A stretch of DNA of 36,188 bases from Acidobacteriota bacterium (GCA_016184455.1 JACPCS010000130.1:29203-65390); one strand, 5' to 3'; shown: positions 17,183-24,550, numbered from the stretch's first letter. Numbers and translations are program-made. Notes: generated by a model from the letters alone, not told the origin.

Positions 17183-17532
17183 ACGTTCGCAGACGAGGAG
17201 AAGCTCCGGACGGCGTCCGCCTCGTTGTCGTAGGTCTCGAACACCGTGAGCAGCTTCGTGATCGACAGCAGGTCGGTAATGCGCTTGGTGAGGCTCAGGA
17301 GCTTCAGGCTGCCCCCCTGCCGGCTCACCGTCGTGTAGGTGCGGACGATCTCACCGAGCCCGGCGCTGTCGATGTAGGGCACGCCGGCAAGGTTCAGCAC
17401 GAGCTTCTTGCGGCCCTGGAGCACCAGGCTGTTGACCTTGTCCTTGAGCACCTCGTCGCCTTCGCCGAGCGTCATCTTCCCCTTGAGATCCAGAAGCGTG
17501 ACGTCGCCGGCAGAGCGTTCCTCGATCTGCAT
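17179..17532 (-). CDS. STAS-domain protein (anti-sigma factor antagonist type)
   Basis: 117 aa, one STAS domain. GKMTLGEGDEVLKDKV and LVLNLAGVPYIDSAGLGEIVRTYTTV contain the conserved D55-S56 pair; in SpoIIAA/RsbV relatives the Ser is phosphorylated by a partner kinase to switch binding of the anti-sigma factor. No anti-sigma kinase (RsbW-like) or phosphatase gene is adjacent. GGGGAG precedes the ATG at the proper distance. First gene of the eight-gene operon, overlapping the UbiA gene by 4 nt, so it probably controls or accompanies glycan synthesis rather than a general stress response. The upstream gap contains a TATGGT/GTATAG region that might be its -10, without a clear -35. Confidence 0.92.
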   Translation of the reverse strand: MQIEERSAGDVTLLDLKGKMTLGEGDEVLKDKVNSLVLQGRKKLVLNLAGVPYIDSAGLGEIVRTYTTVSRQGGSLKLLSLTKRITDLLSITKLLTVFETYDNEADAVRSFSSSANV

Positions 17533-17569
17533 TGACTCTCCCCTGTGGACCTATGAACCTATACCATAG

Positions 17570-17599
17570 AAAAACAAAGGCCAGACCGGCGGCCTGGCC
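17570..17599 (-). terminator. Rho-independent terminator after the zinc-ribbon gene
   Basis: Minus strand: GGCCAG (17599-17594), ~9-nt loop, CTGGCC (17584-17579), then TTTGTTTTT. Stem plus T-run is a textbook intrinsic terminator for the zinc-ribbon gene, separating it from the STAS-led operon. Confidence 0.8.
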
Positions 17600-17658
17600 C
17601 TCGATATTCGTAGCGACCGTGAAATGGACCGCCGCGCGCGCGGCGCGCTGGCGGATGC

Positions 17659-17967
17659 CTAGACGCCGCCCGCCCCCGCAAATTTGCGCTGCTGGAAGCA
17701 CTCCTTGCAGAACACGGGGCGCCCCTGCGTCGGCCGGAACGGCACCGTCGTTTCCTTCCCGCAGGCCGAACAGGTCGTCTGCGTCTCGACGCGCTCACGG
17801 GTGGTCGACCCGGCGGCCACGCGATTGGCCCGCTTCGCCTTGCAGCTCTTACACCGCTTCGGCTCGTTCTTGAACTGCTTGTCGGCGAAGAAGAGCTGCT
17901 CGCCAGCCGTCCAGATGAATTCCGCGCCACAGTCCACGCACCGCAGGGTCTTGTCTTGGAACTCCAT
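17659..17967 (-). CDS. Small zinc-ribbon protein, two treble Cys-pair domains
   Basis: 102 aa from the ATG at 17965-17967, preceded by GAGGTGG. Cys pairs: C10/C13 and C39/C42 form one zinc ribbon (with FIWTAGEQLFFADKQF between, typical of the probable zinc-ribbon family near PF13451); C66/C69 and C87/C90 form a second CxxC...CxxC unit. Eight Cys indicates two zinc ions. No other domain. Members are of unknown function, perhaps nucleic-acid or protein binding. Two prior Met/Val codons in frame are discarded for lack of RBS. It lies downstream of rpsU in the same direction with a hairpin in the 79-nt gap. Confidence 0.85.
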   Translation of the reverse strand: MEFQDKTLRCVDCGAEFIWTAGEQLFFADKQFKNEPKRCKSCKAKRANRVAAGSTTRERVETQTTCSACGKETTVPFRPTQGRPVFCKECFQQRKFAGAGGV

Positions 17968-17997
17968 CGGTCGCCACCTCGTGCTCGTCTTTGGGCG

Positions 17998-18023
17998 CCC
18001 CAACACGCGTCAGCGCGTTGGGG
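17998..18023 (-). terminator. GC-rich hairpin after rpsU
   Basis: CCCCAAC (17998-18004) pairs with GTTGGGG (18017-18023); three more pairs (GCG/CGC) lie inside after a 2-nt bulge. No T-run follows, so it could be a terminator, an RNA stabiliser or attenuator between rpsU and the zinc-ribbon gene. Confidence 0.5.
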
Positions 18024-18046
18024 ATCCCGCTTCACGCCGGCGCTCG

Positions 18047-18244
18047 CTATTCCGTTTCGCGTCGGAGCTTCTTTCGATTGCGCTTCCGTGCCAGTGCCTG
18101 CTTGGCCCTCCGCTTGTCACCCGGCTTCAAATAGAAGGAGTGCTTCTTGATGTCCTTGATGATGTCTTCCTGCTGCACCTTGCGCTTGAAGCGTCGGAGG
18201 GCGCTTTCGATCGATTCGCCTTCCTGAAGCTTGACTTCAGCCAC
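18047..18244 (-). CDS. rpsU: Small ribosomal subunit protein bS21
   Basis: 65 aa, the usual length. MAEVKLQEGESIESALRRFKR and the basic tail RRAKQALARKRNRKKLRRE are diagnostic. It binds the 30S platform near the anti-Shine-Dalgarno region and favours initiation of SD-containing mRNAs. The start is GTG (18242-18244), with a GGGGG stretch about 12 nt upstream and a CAGG nearer. It is divergent from purD across a 217-nt regulatory gap. Confidence 0.96.
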   Translation of the reverse strand: MAEVKLQEGESIESALRRFKRKVQQEDIIKDIKKHSFYLKPGDKRRAKQALARKRNRKKLRRETE

Positions 18245-18360
18245 GCCTGAGAAACACCCCCTTATTGGCCCTCGTCCTCACTGTGACGGCCATGAAAAAG
18301 TGCCGAATATGCTAGGCTATCACGGTAGGCGCGGATTCTAGGCGCAACCCGGCGCCACGT

Positions 18361-18406
18361 CAACGAAATAGTCGGGAACACGCCAACGAAATCGTCCGGA
18401 AACGCC
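18361..18406. repeat. Tandem 23-bp direct repeat upstream of purD
   Basis: Two adjacent imperfect copies begin CAACGAAAT at 18361 and 18384, with GTCGGGAA and GTCCGGAA following. About 18 of 23 positions agree. The 23-bp period is about two helix turns, so paired protein sites on the same DNA face are possible. It lies in the purD-rpsU divergent space. Confidence 0.6.
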
Positions 18407-18427
18407 GCGTCCGAAGCGGTCCTTCCA

Positions 18428-18445
18428 ACCTGTTGTCCGACAGGT
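18428..18445 (+). promoter_or_regulatory. Leader hairpin before purD
   Basis: ACCTGT (18428-18433), 6-nt loop, ACAGGT (18440-18445). The 3' arm holds the only AGG-like Shine-Dalgarno element, 16 nt before the purD ATG. It may modulate translation; no purine riboswitch core is recognisable. The rest of 18245-18461 shows promoter-like AT-rich spots (GATAGC, TAGCAT near 18310-18320 for rpsU) but nothing firm. Confidence 0.4.
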
Positions 18446-18461
18446 AATTACGCGCTTTTTC

Positions 18462-19739
18462 ATGAAGATTCTCGTCGTCGGCAGCGGCGCCCGCGAGCAC
18501 GCGATTGCGTGGAAGCTTGCAAGCGAGCGCGCCGTCACGGGCGTGATCTGTGCACCGGGCAACCCAGGCATGGCCGAGGTAGCGCACTGTGTGCCCGCGA
18601 ATCCTGCGGATCCCGCAGCGATCCTGAAACTGGTCCGCCGCGAGCGCGTCGAACTGACCGTCGTGGGACCCGAGCTGCCGTTGAGTCTCGGCCTTGCTGA
18701 TCTGTTCGAGGCGGAGGGACACGCGATTGTCGGACCGACCCGAGCGGCCGCCGCGCTCGAGTGCAGCAAAGCGTTTGCAAAGGCGTTCATGCAGCGCCAC
18801 CGCGTGCCGACGGCGCGCTTCGAAGTCTGCGAGTCTGCAGCATCGGCGGAGGCCGCGATGACAGACGGCCGCCTCGGTTGTCCGCTCGTCATCAAGGCGG
18901 ATGGCCTCGCCGCGGGCAAAGGAGTCGTGATCGCGGAAGATCGCGTCTCCGCGCTGGCGGCCGTGCGAAGCGCGATGACCGAGCGGCGCTTCGGCGCGGC
19001 TGGCGAGCGCGTCGTGCTCGAGGAGTTTCTCGTCGGCGAGGAGGCGTCGTACTTCGTGCTCGCGGACGGCAGCGCCTTTGTGACGCTGTCGTCGGCGCAG
19101 GATCACAAGCGCATCTTCGATGACGACCGCGGGCCCAACACCGGCGGTATGGGCGCGTTTGCGCCGTCGCCGCGGGTGACGCCGGACGTCGAACGCCGCG
19201 TGCTCGACGACATCGTTCGTCCGGTGCTCGACGGCATGACGCGCGAGGGGGCGCCGTTCCGCGGATTCCTCTACGTCGGCCTCATGCTCACGGCGGAAGG
19301 GCCGAAGGTGGTGGAGTTCAACGTGCGGTTTGGCGATCCCGAAGCGCAGGTCGTACTGCCGCGGCTCGACGAGGATCTGTCGTGGCTGCTCGGTGCGGCG
19401 GCGACGCGCGCGCTGCCCTCACGGCCCGCGCGGTTCCGGCCCGAGCCGCACGTCGGCGTCGTGCTGGCGTCGGCCGGTTATCCGGAGTCGGCGGAGTCGG
19501 GGAGGCCGATCGCCGGCATCGAGGCGGCCGCGCGCATTCCCGGCGCGCTCGTGTTCCACGCGGGTACACGCCAGCAGGACGGGCAGATCGTCACCGCTGG
19601 GGGTCGGGTCTTGACGGTCGTCGGCCGCGGGTCCCGCTACGAGGAGGCGATCGACGTAGCGTACCGCGCCGCCGCATGCATTCGCTTCGACGGGATGCAG
19701 TTTCGCCGGGACATCGGGCGCAAAGCGCTCCTCGTATGA
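18462..19739 (+). CDS. purD: Phosphoribosylamine-glycine ligase (GAR synthetase)
   Basis: 425 aa. Joins phosphoribosylamine and glycine using ATP, step 2 of de novo purine synthesis. N-domain: MKILVVGSGAREHAIAWKLA, CAPGNPGMAEVA, VGPELPLSLGL. ATP-grasp: SKAFAKAFMQRHRVPTA, VIKADGLAAGKGV, the signature RGPNTGGMGAFAPSP, and metal site VEFNVRFGDPEAQVVLPRL. C-domain includes AGYPESAESGRPIAG and FHAGT. Length and order are standard. ATG chosen because the first beta strand starts there; the SD is poor (see leader hairpin). The stop overlaps the mtaB start as ATGA, so the two are translationally coupled. Confidence 0.97.
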   Translation: MKILVVGSGAREHAIAWKLASERAVTGVICAPGNPGMAEVAHCVPANPADPAAILKLVRRERVELTVVGPELPLSLGLADLFEAEGHAIVGPTRAAAALECSKAFAKAFMQRHRVPTARFEVCESAASAEAAMTDGRLGCPLVIKADGLAAGKGVVIAEDRVSALAAVRSAMTERRFGAAGERVVLEEFLVGEEASYFVLADGSAFVTLSSAQDHKRIFDDDRGPNTGGMGAFAPSPRVTPDVERRVLDDIVRPVLDGMTREGAPFRGFLYVGLMLTAEGPKVVEFNVRFGDPEAQVVLPRLDEDLSWLLGAAATRALPSRPARFRPEPHVGVVLASAGYPESAESGRPIAGIEAAARIPGALVFHAGTRQQDGQIVTAGGRVLTVVGRGSRYEEAIDVAYRAAACIRFDGMQFRRDIGRKALLV

Positions 19740-21007
19740 GATACGCCGTCGTTACCTTCGGGTGCCGCGTCAATCAGGCCGACTCGCTCGCGATCGAAGA
19801 CGAGTTGCGCGCGCGCGGCGGAGCGTCAGCGCCGCCGGAGGCCGCCGAGCTCGTCGTCGTGAACACCTGCTCGGTGACGGCCAGCGCCGACCAGGCGGCG
19901 CGGCAGACGATTCGGCGCGTCGCGCGCGTCAACCCCACCGCGCGCGTGGTGGTGACCGGCTGCTATGCGACGCGGCGGCCGTCGGAGCTTGCCGCGCTTC
20001 CGAACGTCGTCCGCGTCGTGCGCAACGACGTGAAAGAGACGCTCGTGGCTGCGCTCGCCGACGATGTGGGACTCACGACGGCCGAGCGGTTCGGCGGCGG
20101 GGATGGCGCGTGCGGCGGCACGCTGGAGCCGGGCGTCGCCGGGCGCACCGCGCTGACGTTACGCGTGCAGACGGGGTGCGAGGAACGCTGCAGCTACTGC
20201 GTCATTCCGTCGACGCGGGGACCGGGCCGGTCGCGTCCGCTCGCGCACGTGCTCGCGGACGTCGAGCGGGCCGTGGCGGCCGGCTACAAGGAGATCGCGA
20301 TCACGGGCGTGCACCTCGGATCGTACGGACGCGATCGTAGCGGCGGATGCTCGCTGATGGCGCTCCTGACAGCACTCGCGGCTGCCGACGCCGACGTACT
20401 CTTCCGCATCAGCTCGCTCGAACCGATGGACTGCACGCCGGCCGTCGTGGGCCTGATGGCGTCGTCGCCGCGGTTCGCGCCGCACTTCCACTTGCCGCTC
20501 CAGCACGGCTCCGACGAGATGCTTCGCGCGATGCGGCGTCCGTACACGGTCGCGTACTACCGCAATCTGCTCGACTGCATTCGCCGTGTGCTGCCGCACG
20601 CCGCCATCGGATCGGACATCATCGTCGGCTTTCCCGGCGAGGATGCGCGGCATGTCGACGAGATGCGCCGCATGCTCGACGAGCTGTCGCTCACGCATCT
20701 GCACGTCTTTCCGTACTCCGATCGACCGGGGACCGAGGCGTCGCGCCTTGAGCCAAAGGTAGATGGGCGCGCGATTCGGGATCGTGCACGCGAGGTCCGC
20801 GCGATCGGCGAGCGATTGGCGCGGCGCTTCCGGCAGTCGCAGATCGGCCGCACGCTGCGCGCTTTGACGGTTGACGACGGGCAGTCGGTCGTGACGGGGA
20901 ATTACCTGAAGCTGCGGCTCGATGTTCGTTTCGCGCGCAACGAATGGGTCGACGTGCAGGTCGTCGGCGAACACGAGGCGCACCATGTGGTAGCCGGAGG
21001 GCTTTAG
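19736..21007 (+). CDS. mtaB: tRNA t6A37 methylthiotransferase MtaB
   Basis: 423 aa from the ATG at 19736, which overlaps the purD TGA; longer in-frame reading upstream is out of frame with purD and discarded. Methylthiotransferase N-domain Cys: C10, C45, C76 (FGCRVNQ, NTCSVT, TGCYA), binding an auxiliary 4Fe-4S cluster. Radical-SAM CxxxCxxC: C148, C152, C155 (CEERCSYC). Then HFHLPLQHGSDEMLRAMRRPY, DIIVGFPGE, FPYSDRPGTEA, and a short TRAM-like C-terminus. It adds a methylthio group to t6A37 of ANN-decoding tRNAs. The YPYSxRxGTxA and CRVNQ motifs favour MtaB over MiaB or RimO. Its last codons and stop lie inside a palindrome (20994-21015). Confidence 0.92.
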   Translation: MRYAVVTFGCRVNQADSLAIEDELRARGGASAPPEAAELVVVNTCSVTASADQAARQTIRRVARVNPTARVVVTGCYATRRPSELAALPNVVRVVRNDVKETLVAALADDVGLTTAERFGGGDGACGGTLEPGVAGRTALTLRVQTGCEERCSYCVIPSTRGPGRSRPLAHVLADVERAVAAGYKEIAITGVHLGSYGRDRSGGCSLMALLTALAAADADVLFRISSLEPMDCTPAVVGLMASSPRFAPHFHLPLQHGSDEMLRAMRRPYTVAYYRNLLDCIRRVLPHAAIGSDIIVGFPGEDARHVDEMRRMLDELSLTHLHVFPYSDRPGTEASRLEPKVDGRAIRDRAREVRAIGERLARRFRQSQIGRTLRALTVDDGQSVVTGNYLKLRLDVRFARNEWVDVQVVGEHEAHHVVAGGL

Positions 21008-21015
21008 CCTTCCGG
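20994..21015. repeat. Palindrome containing the mtaB stop codon
   Basis: CCGGAGGGC (20994-21002), TTTA, then GCCTTCCGG (21007-21015), pairing over 9 bp with one G-T wobble. The central CTTTAG contains the mtaB TAG. It sits 8 nt before the next ATG. Same core as 9250-9263. Confidence 0.7.
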
Positions 21016-21023
21016 AAACAACG

Positions 21024-21968
21024 ATGGCGAAGAAGAAGAAGGCCGTCCGTCGGAAGAAGGCAGTGCCCGCATCCGTCGGCTTGACGACGCAGGAGGTGCG
21101 CGCCGCCGACCCGCGTGCCCAGGACCTGGCCGGCCAGGTCGAGCGCGACGGCGGCGCGGTGCTCGGGTCGTATCACGATCCGTTCGGCGGTTCCCTGGTG
21201 CTGCTCGTGGCGCTGCCGATCGAGCGGGTGGAGCCGACCCCGTACCAGCGTGACCCCTCTGATGCCCACATCAAGCGGCTGATGACGGTGATCGAGAAGG
21301 TCGGGCGCTTTCTCGATCCCGTGGTCGTCATCCGGCACGACGGCGGGTACTGGACGCCGAACGGCAACCATCGGCTGCAGGCGATGCGGACGCTCGGCGC
21401 GAAGACGATCGTGGGCCTGCTCGTGCCCGAGCCGGAGATCGCGTTCAAGATCCTCGCCCTGAACACGGAAAAAGCGCACAATGTGAAGGAGAAGTCGCTC
21501 GAGACGATCCGCATGGCGCGCGCCCTGGCGGAGCAGAAGGCGGGCAATGAGAGCGACTACGCGTTCGAGTTCGAGCAGGCGCCGTATCTGACGCTCGGCG
21601 CTGCGTACGAGGAGCGCCGGAGCCTCAGCGGGGGCGCGTACCACCCGGTGCTGCGGCGCATCGACGATTTTCTCGACGAGCCGATGCCGAAGGCGCTGAC
21701 GGAGCGCGAGCGCCGCGCGGCGAAGATCCTCAAGCTGGATGACGGCGTCGGAAAGATCGTCGACGCGCTGAAAAAGAAGGGGCTGACCAGCCCGTATCTC
21801 AAGCCGTTCGTCGTCGCGCGCATCAATCCGATCCGCTTCTCGAAGTCGACGGAATTCGACTTCGACGAAGTACTCGACAAGATGATCGCCTCCGCAGGGA
21901 AATTCAACGTCGATCGCGTGAAGCAGGAAGACGTGGCGAAGATCGGCGGCGCCCCGTCGGAGGAGTAA
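21024..21968 (+). CDS. ParB N-terminal-domain protein, orphan
   Basis: 314 aa. Very basic start MAKKKKAVRRKKAV. Residues ~60-130 are a ParB/sulfiredoxin-like nuclease domain: LPIERVEPTPYQRDPSDAHIKRLMTVIEKVGRFLDPVVVIRHDGGYWTPNGNHRLQAM, with NGNHRLQAM taking the place of the GERRxxA phosphate-binding motif. Downstream part is helical and charged, without a clear ParB HTH. No parA neighbour, so chromosome partition is unlikely; ParB-domain orphans include CTPases, transcription cofactors and nucleases. It ends at a TAA that is part of a palindromic repeat. Gap to mtaB is 16 nt with a GGAAAC sequence, so it is probably in the purD transcript. Function unknown. Confidence 0.82.
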   Translation: MAKKKKAVRRKKAVPASVGLTTQEVRAADPRAQDLAGQVERDGGAVLGSYHDPFGGSLVLLVALPIERVEPTPYQRDPSDAHIKRLMTVIEKVGRFLDPVVVIRHDGGYWTPNGNHRLQAMRTLGAKTIVGLLVPEPEIAFKILALNTEKAHNVKEKSLETIRMARALAEQKAGNESDYAFEFEQAPYLTLGAAYEERRSLSGGAYHPVLRRIDDFLDEPMPKALTERERRAAKILKLDDGVGKIVDALKKKGLTSPYLKPFVVARINPIRFSKSTEFDFDEVLDKMIASAGKFNVDRVKQEDVAKIGGAPSEE

Positions 21969-22036
21969 CCACGAAGCGCACGAAGATCACGAAAACAAAC
22001 GTATGGCTTCGTGGGTTTCGTGGCCTTGGTGGTTTA
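21966..22036. repeat. Palindrome of CACGAAG units bearing both flanking stop codons
   Basis: Left arm from 21967 and right arm ending at 22034 are complementary at about 21 of 27 positions; each is a loose 9-bp tandem of CACGAAG-type units. The outermost bases form the TAA of the ParB-domain gene (21966-21968, plus) and the TAA of rlmN (22034-22036, minus). It probably acts as a bidirectional terminator. Counterpart of 210-273. Confidence 0.8.
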
Positions 22037-23113
22037 TCGCATCAGCAGCGCCATCTGCTGCGCGGCCGACTTCTTGGTGCCCCCTTCGACAATCAGCTGA
22101 CCGCACGCCGCGCGGATGTCGCGGCCGCGGCTCTTCCGCACCGACACCGTAATGTGGCGGTCGGCCAGGATCTGTGCAAAGCGGTCGACGCGCTCGTCCG
22201 ACGGCCGCTCGTACGGGATGCCGGGCGCGGGGTTGAGGGGAATCAGGTTCACTTTCGCCTTGATGTCCGCCAGCAGCTTCACGAGCCGGCGCGCGTCTTC
22301 CGGCGTGTCGTTGACCCCATCGAGCAGCACGTATTCGAATGTGATGCGGCTCCGCTTCTTGAGCGGGAAGCGGCGGCAGGCGTCGAGAATCGCCGCGAGC
22401 GGGTACTTCCGGTTGGGCGGCACCAGCGCCGTGCGCTGCTCGTCGGTCGTCGCGTGGAGCGAAACCGCGAGGTTCGGCATGAGCGGCTCGCGCGCCAGCC
22501 GCTCCAGGCCCGGCACGATGCCGACGGTCGAAAGCGTGACACGGCGCGGTGAGACGGCAAGGCCGTGCTCCGCATGGAGCATCCGCAGCGCCTTCATCGT
22601 GTTCTCGTAGTTGTGCAGCGGCTCGCCCATCCCCATGAGCACGATATTGAAGGGGTGATCGAGAAGCCCGGTGGCGGCGGCGAGCACCCGGACCTGCCCG
22701 GCGATCTCTCCCGCGGTGAGATTGCGGACGAGCCCCATCTTGCCGGTCAGGCAGAAGCCGCACGACATCGCGCAGCCGACCTGGGTCGAGATGCAGAAGG
22801 TCATCGACGGCGTGTCGGGAATGAAGACCGCCTCGATGCGTTTGCCGTCGGCGAGCTCGAGCACGAATTTCCGGGTGCCGTCGAGCGACCGCTCGTCCCC
22901 CACGGTGCGCGGGGTGGTCACCGTGAAATCCGTCTTGACCGTCTCGCGGAGCGTCCGCGACAGATCGGACATCCGGTCGATATCGGTGACGCCGTGCTTG
23001 TAGATCCAGCGGTAGAGCTGCCGCGCATGGAAGCGTTCAACGCCGCGTGCCTCGAGGGCCGGCTCCAGCTCAGCAAGGTCGAGCTCCGCGAGGTCGATTG
23101 GAGAACGGTTCAT
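22034..23113 (-). CDS. rlmN: Dual-specificity 23S rRNA/tRNA adenine-C2 methyltransferase
   Basis: 359 aa from the only in-frame Met before the family core (ATG 23111-23113). Radical-SAM cluster CxxxCxxC at C114, C118, C121 (VGCAMSCGFCLTG). Further motifs: NIVLMGMGEPLHNYENT, RVTLSTVGIVPG, NLAVSLHATTDEQR, VNLIPLNPAPG, and catalytic C337 in IRAACGQL that takes part in the methylene transfer. It methylates A2503 of 23S rRNA and A37 of some tRNAs. Lack of residues typical of Cfr is not something I can settle by eye, but the chromosomal housekeeping context supports RlmN. Convergent with the ParB-domain gene, divergent from the M16 peptidase. Confidence 0.95.
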   Translation of the reverse strand: MNRSPIDLAELDLAELEPALEARGVERFHARQLYRWIYKHGVTDIDRMSDLSRTLRETVKTDFTVTTPRTVGDERSLDGTRKFVLELADGKRIEAVFIPDTPSMTFCISTQVGCAMSCGFCLTGKMGLVRNLTAGEIAGQVRVLAAATGLLDHPFNIVLMGMGEPLHNYENTMKALRMLHAEHGLAVSPRRVTLSTVGIVPGLERLAREPLMPNLAVSLHATTDEQRTALVPPNRKYPLAAILDACRRFPLKKRSRITFEYVLLDGVNDTPEDARRLVKLLADIKAKVNLIPLNPAPGIPYERPSDERVDRFAQILADRHITVSVRKSRGRDIRAACGQLIVEGGTKKSAAQQMALLMR

Positions 23114-23120
23114 GCTATGT

Positions 23121-23144
23121 CTCGCATTTCCATTGAGATGCGAG
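23121..23144 (-). promoter_or_regulatory. Stem-loop in the rlmN leader next to the start codon
   Basis: CTCGCAT (23138-23144 read on minus) pairs perfectly with ATGCGAG (23121-23127), loop 10 nt. It ends 7 nt before the rlmN ATG, where the RBS should be, and no SD is seen elsewhere. A translational control element is possible. Confidence 0.5.
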
Positions 23145-23150
23145 CATTTG

Positions 23151-23202
23151 ATTGTACAACCCCAACACGTATCGGATGGACGCCGCCGTTCCGTGCTATC
23201 AT
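23151..23202. promoter_or_regulatory. Divergent -10 elements for rlmN and the M16 peptidase
   Basis: Minus: TACAAT (23156-23151), near-perfect -10 for rlmN. Plus: TATCAT (23197-23202) in TGCTATCAT, an extended -10 for the M16 gene. No consensus -35 for either. The 10-mer CATTGAGATG occurs at 23131 and again at 23200, once in each leader region. Confidence 0.45.
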
Positions 23203-23267
23203 TGAGATGTTCTTCTAATTCCCTGTCTCTCAACGGTTTGCGGCGAGCAAGCCGATCCTGAACATCC

Positions 23268-24539
23268 GTGACGCCAGCAACCATCGTTCGTGACGTGCTC
23301 CCCAACGGACTCCGACTCGTGACCGAGCGGATGCCCCACGTCCGCTCGGTGAGCATCGGCGTGTGGCTGGCGCGCGGCTCGCGCCACGAGCCTGTCGAGC
23401 AGAGCGGCATCGCCCACTTCGTCGAGCACATGCTCTTCAAGGGGACCGCGACCCGGACGGCCGAGGACATCGCCCAGACGATCGACTCGATCGGCGGGCA
23501 GATGGATGCGTTCACGGCGAAGGAATACGCGAGCTACTACATCAAGGTGCTCGACGAGCATCTGCCGCTCGCGGTCGATGTGCTCTCCGACATCGTCATG
23601 CGGCCGGCCTTCAGCCCGGTGGACATCGACCGGGAGAAGAAGGTGGTCCTCGAAGAGATCAAGATGGTCGAGGACACGCCGGACGACCTGGTGCACGAGC
23701 TCTTCACCGAGCACTTCTGGCGGAACCACCCGCTCGGCCGCCCAATCCTCGGTACCCGTGAGACGGTGGAGTCGCTCGACGCCGATGGCCTGCGACGCTA
23801 TTTCACATCGGCGTACTCCTCGCCCAATCTGATCGTCGTCGCCGTCGGGAACGTGGAGCACGACCAGGTGCGCGACCTCGTGCGCCGGTACTGCGAGGGG
23901 CTCCCTTCGTCCAGCGACCGTGTCATGGACAAGCCGCCGCGCGTTGTCCCCGACGTGCTGATCCGCAACAAGGAGCTCGAACAGAGCCACGTGTGTCTCG
24001 GCACGAGCGGCTATCAGCAGGACCACGCCGACCGGTACGCCAGCTACGTGCTGAACACGGTGCTCGGCGGGTCGATGAGCTCGCGGCTGTTCCAGAATGT
24101 GCGCGAGAAGCGCGGGCTGGCCTACGCGGTGTTCAGCGGCCTGAGCGCGTACCGCGACGCCGGATCGGTGACGGTGTATGCCGGCTGCGCCAACGAGGCC
24201 GTCGGCGAGCTCGTCGACGTTGTCATCGCGGAGCTGCGGCGGCTCAAGGAAGAGATGCTGCCGGATCCGGAGCTGCGCCGGGCCAAGGATCACCTCAAGG
24301 GCAGCCTGATGCTGAACCTCGAGAGCACGTCGAGCCGGATGTCGCACCTGGCGCGGCAGGAGATCTACTTCGATCGGCAGTTCGGGCTCGACGAAACGCT
24401 CGACGGCGTCGAGCGTGTCACCGCCGACGACGTGCAGCGGGTGGCGCGGGATCTGTTCACGGACGGCGCGCTCGCCGCGACCGTGCTCGGCGCGGTCAAC
24501 GGCCTGCAGCTGCCGCGCGAAAGGCTCTCACTGGGATAG
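23268..24539 (+). CDS. M16-family zinc metallopeptidase
   Basis: 423 aa, single-chain processing-peptidase-like subunit. Inverted zinc motif H50-F-V-E53-H54 (GIAHFVEHMLFKGT), with the distal Glu in the helix around VVLEEIKMVEDTPDD. Second domain contains the R/Y substrate-binding motif REKRGLAYAVFSGLSAY. It resembles Bacillus YmxG/MPP-beta-like peptidases that cleave short or mis-sorted peptides. No signal peptide, so cytosolic unless exported otherwise. GTG start at 23268 has no good SD. purB begins 11 nt downstream, so it is the first gene of the purine operon, an association that may only reflect shared transcription. Confidence 0.93.
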   Translation: MTPATIVRDVLPNGLRLVTERMPHVRSVSIGVWLARGSRHEPVEQSGIAHFVEHMLFKGTATRTAEDIAQTIDSIGGQMDAFTAKEYASYYIKVLDEHLPLAVDVLSDIVMRPAFSPVDIDREKKVVLEEIKMVEDTPDDLVHELFTEHFWRNHPLGRPILGTRETVESLDADGLRRYFTSAYSSPNLIVVAVGNVEHDQVRDLVRRYCEGLPSSSDRVMDKPPRVVPDVLIRNKELEQSHVCLGTSGYQQDHADRYASYVLNTVLGGSMSSRLFQNVREKRGLAYAVFSGLSAYRDAGSVTVYAGCANEAVGELVDVVIAELRRLKEEMLPDPELRRAKDHLKGSLMLNLESTSSRMSHLARQEIYFDRQFGLDETLDGVERVTADDVQRVARDLFTDGALAATVLGAVNGLQLPRERLSLG

Positions 24540-24550
24540 ATTTGGCGTAG

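Noticed and set aside
17179..17532. Classical SpoIIAA/RsbV partner-switch locus
   Set aside because: No anti-sigma kinase, phosphatase or sigma factor next to it.
18245..18461. Purine riboswitch before purD
   Set aside because: No three-way junction with the conserved loop-loop motif is present.
22034..23113. Cfr resistance methyltransferase
   Set aside because: Housekeeping context and overall motif set fit RlmN better.
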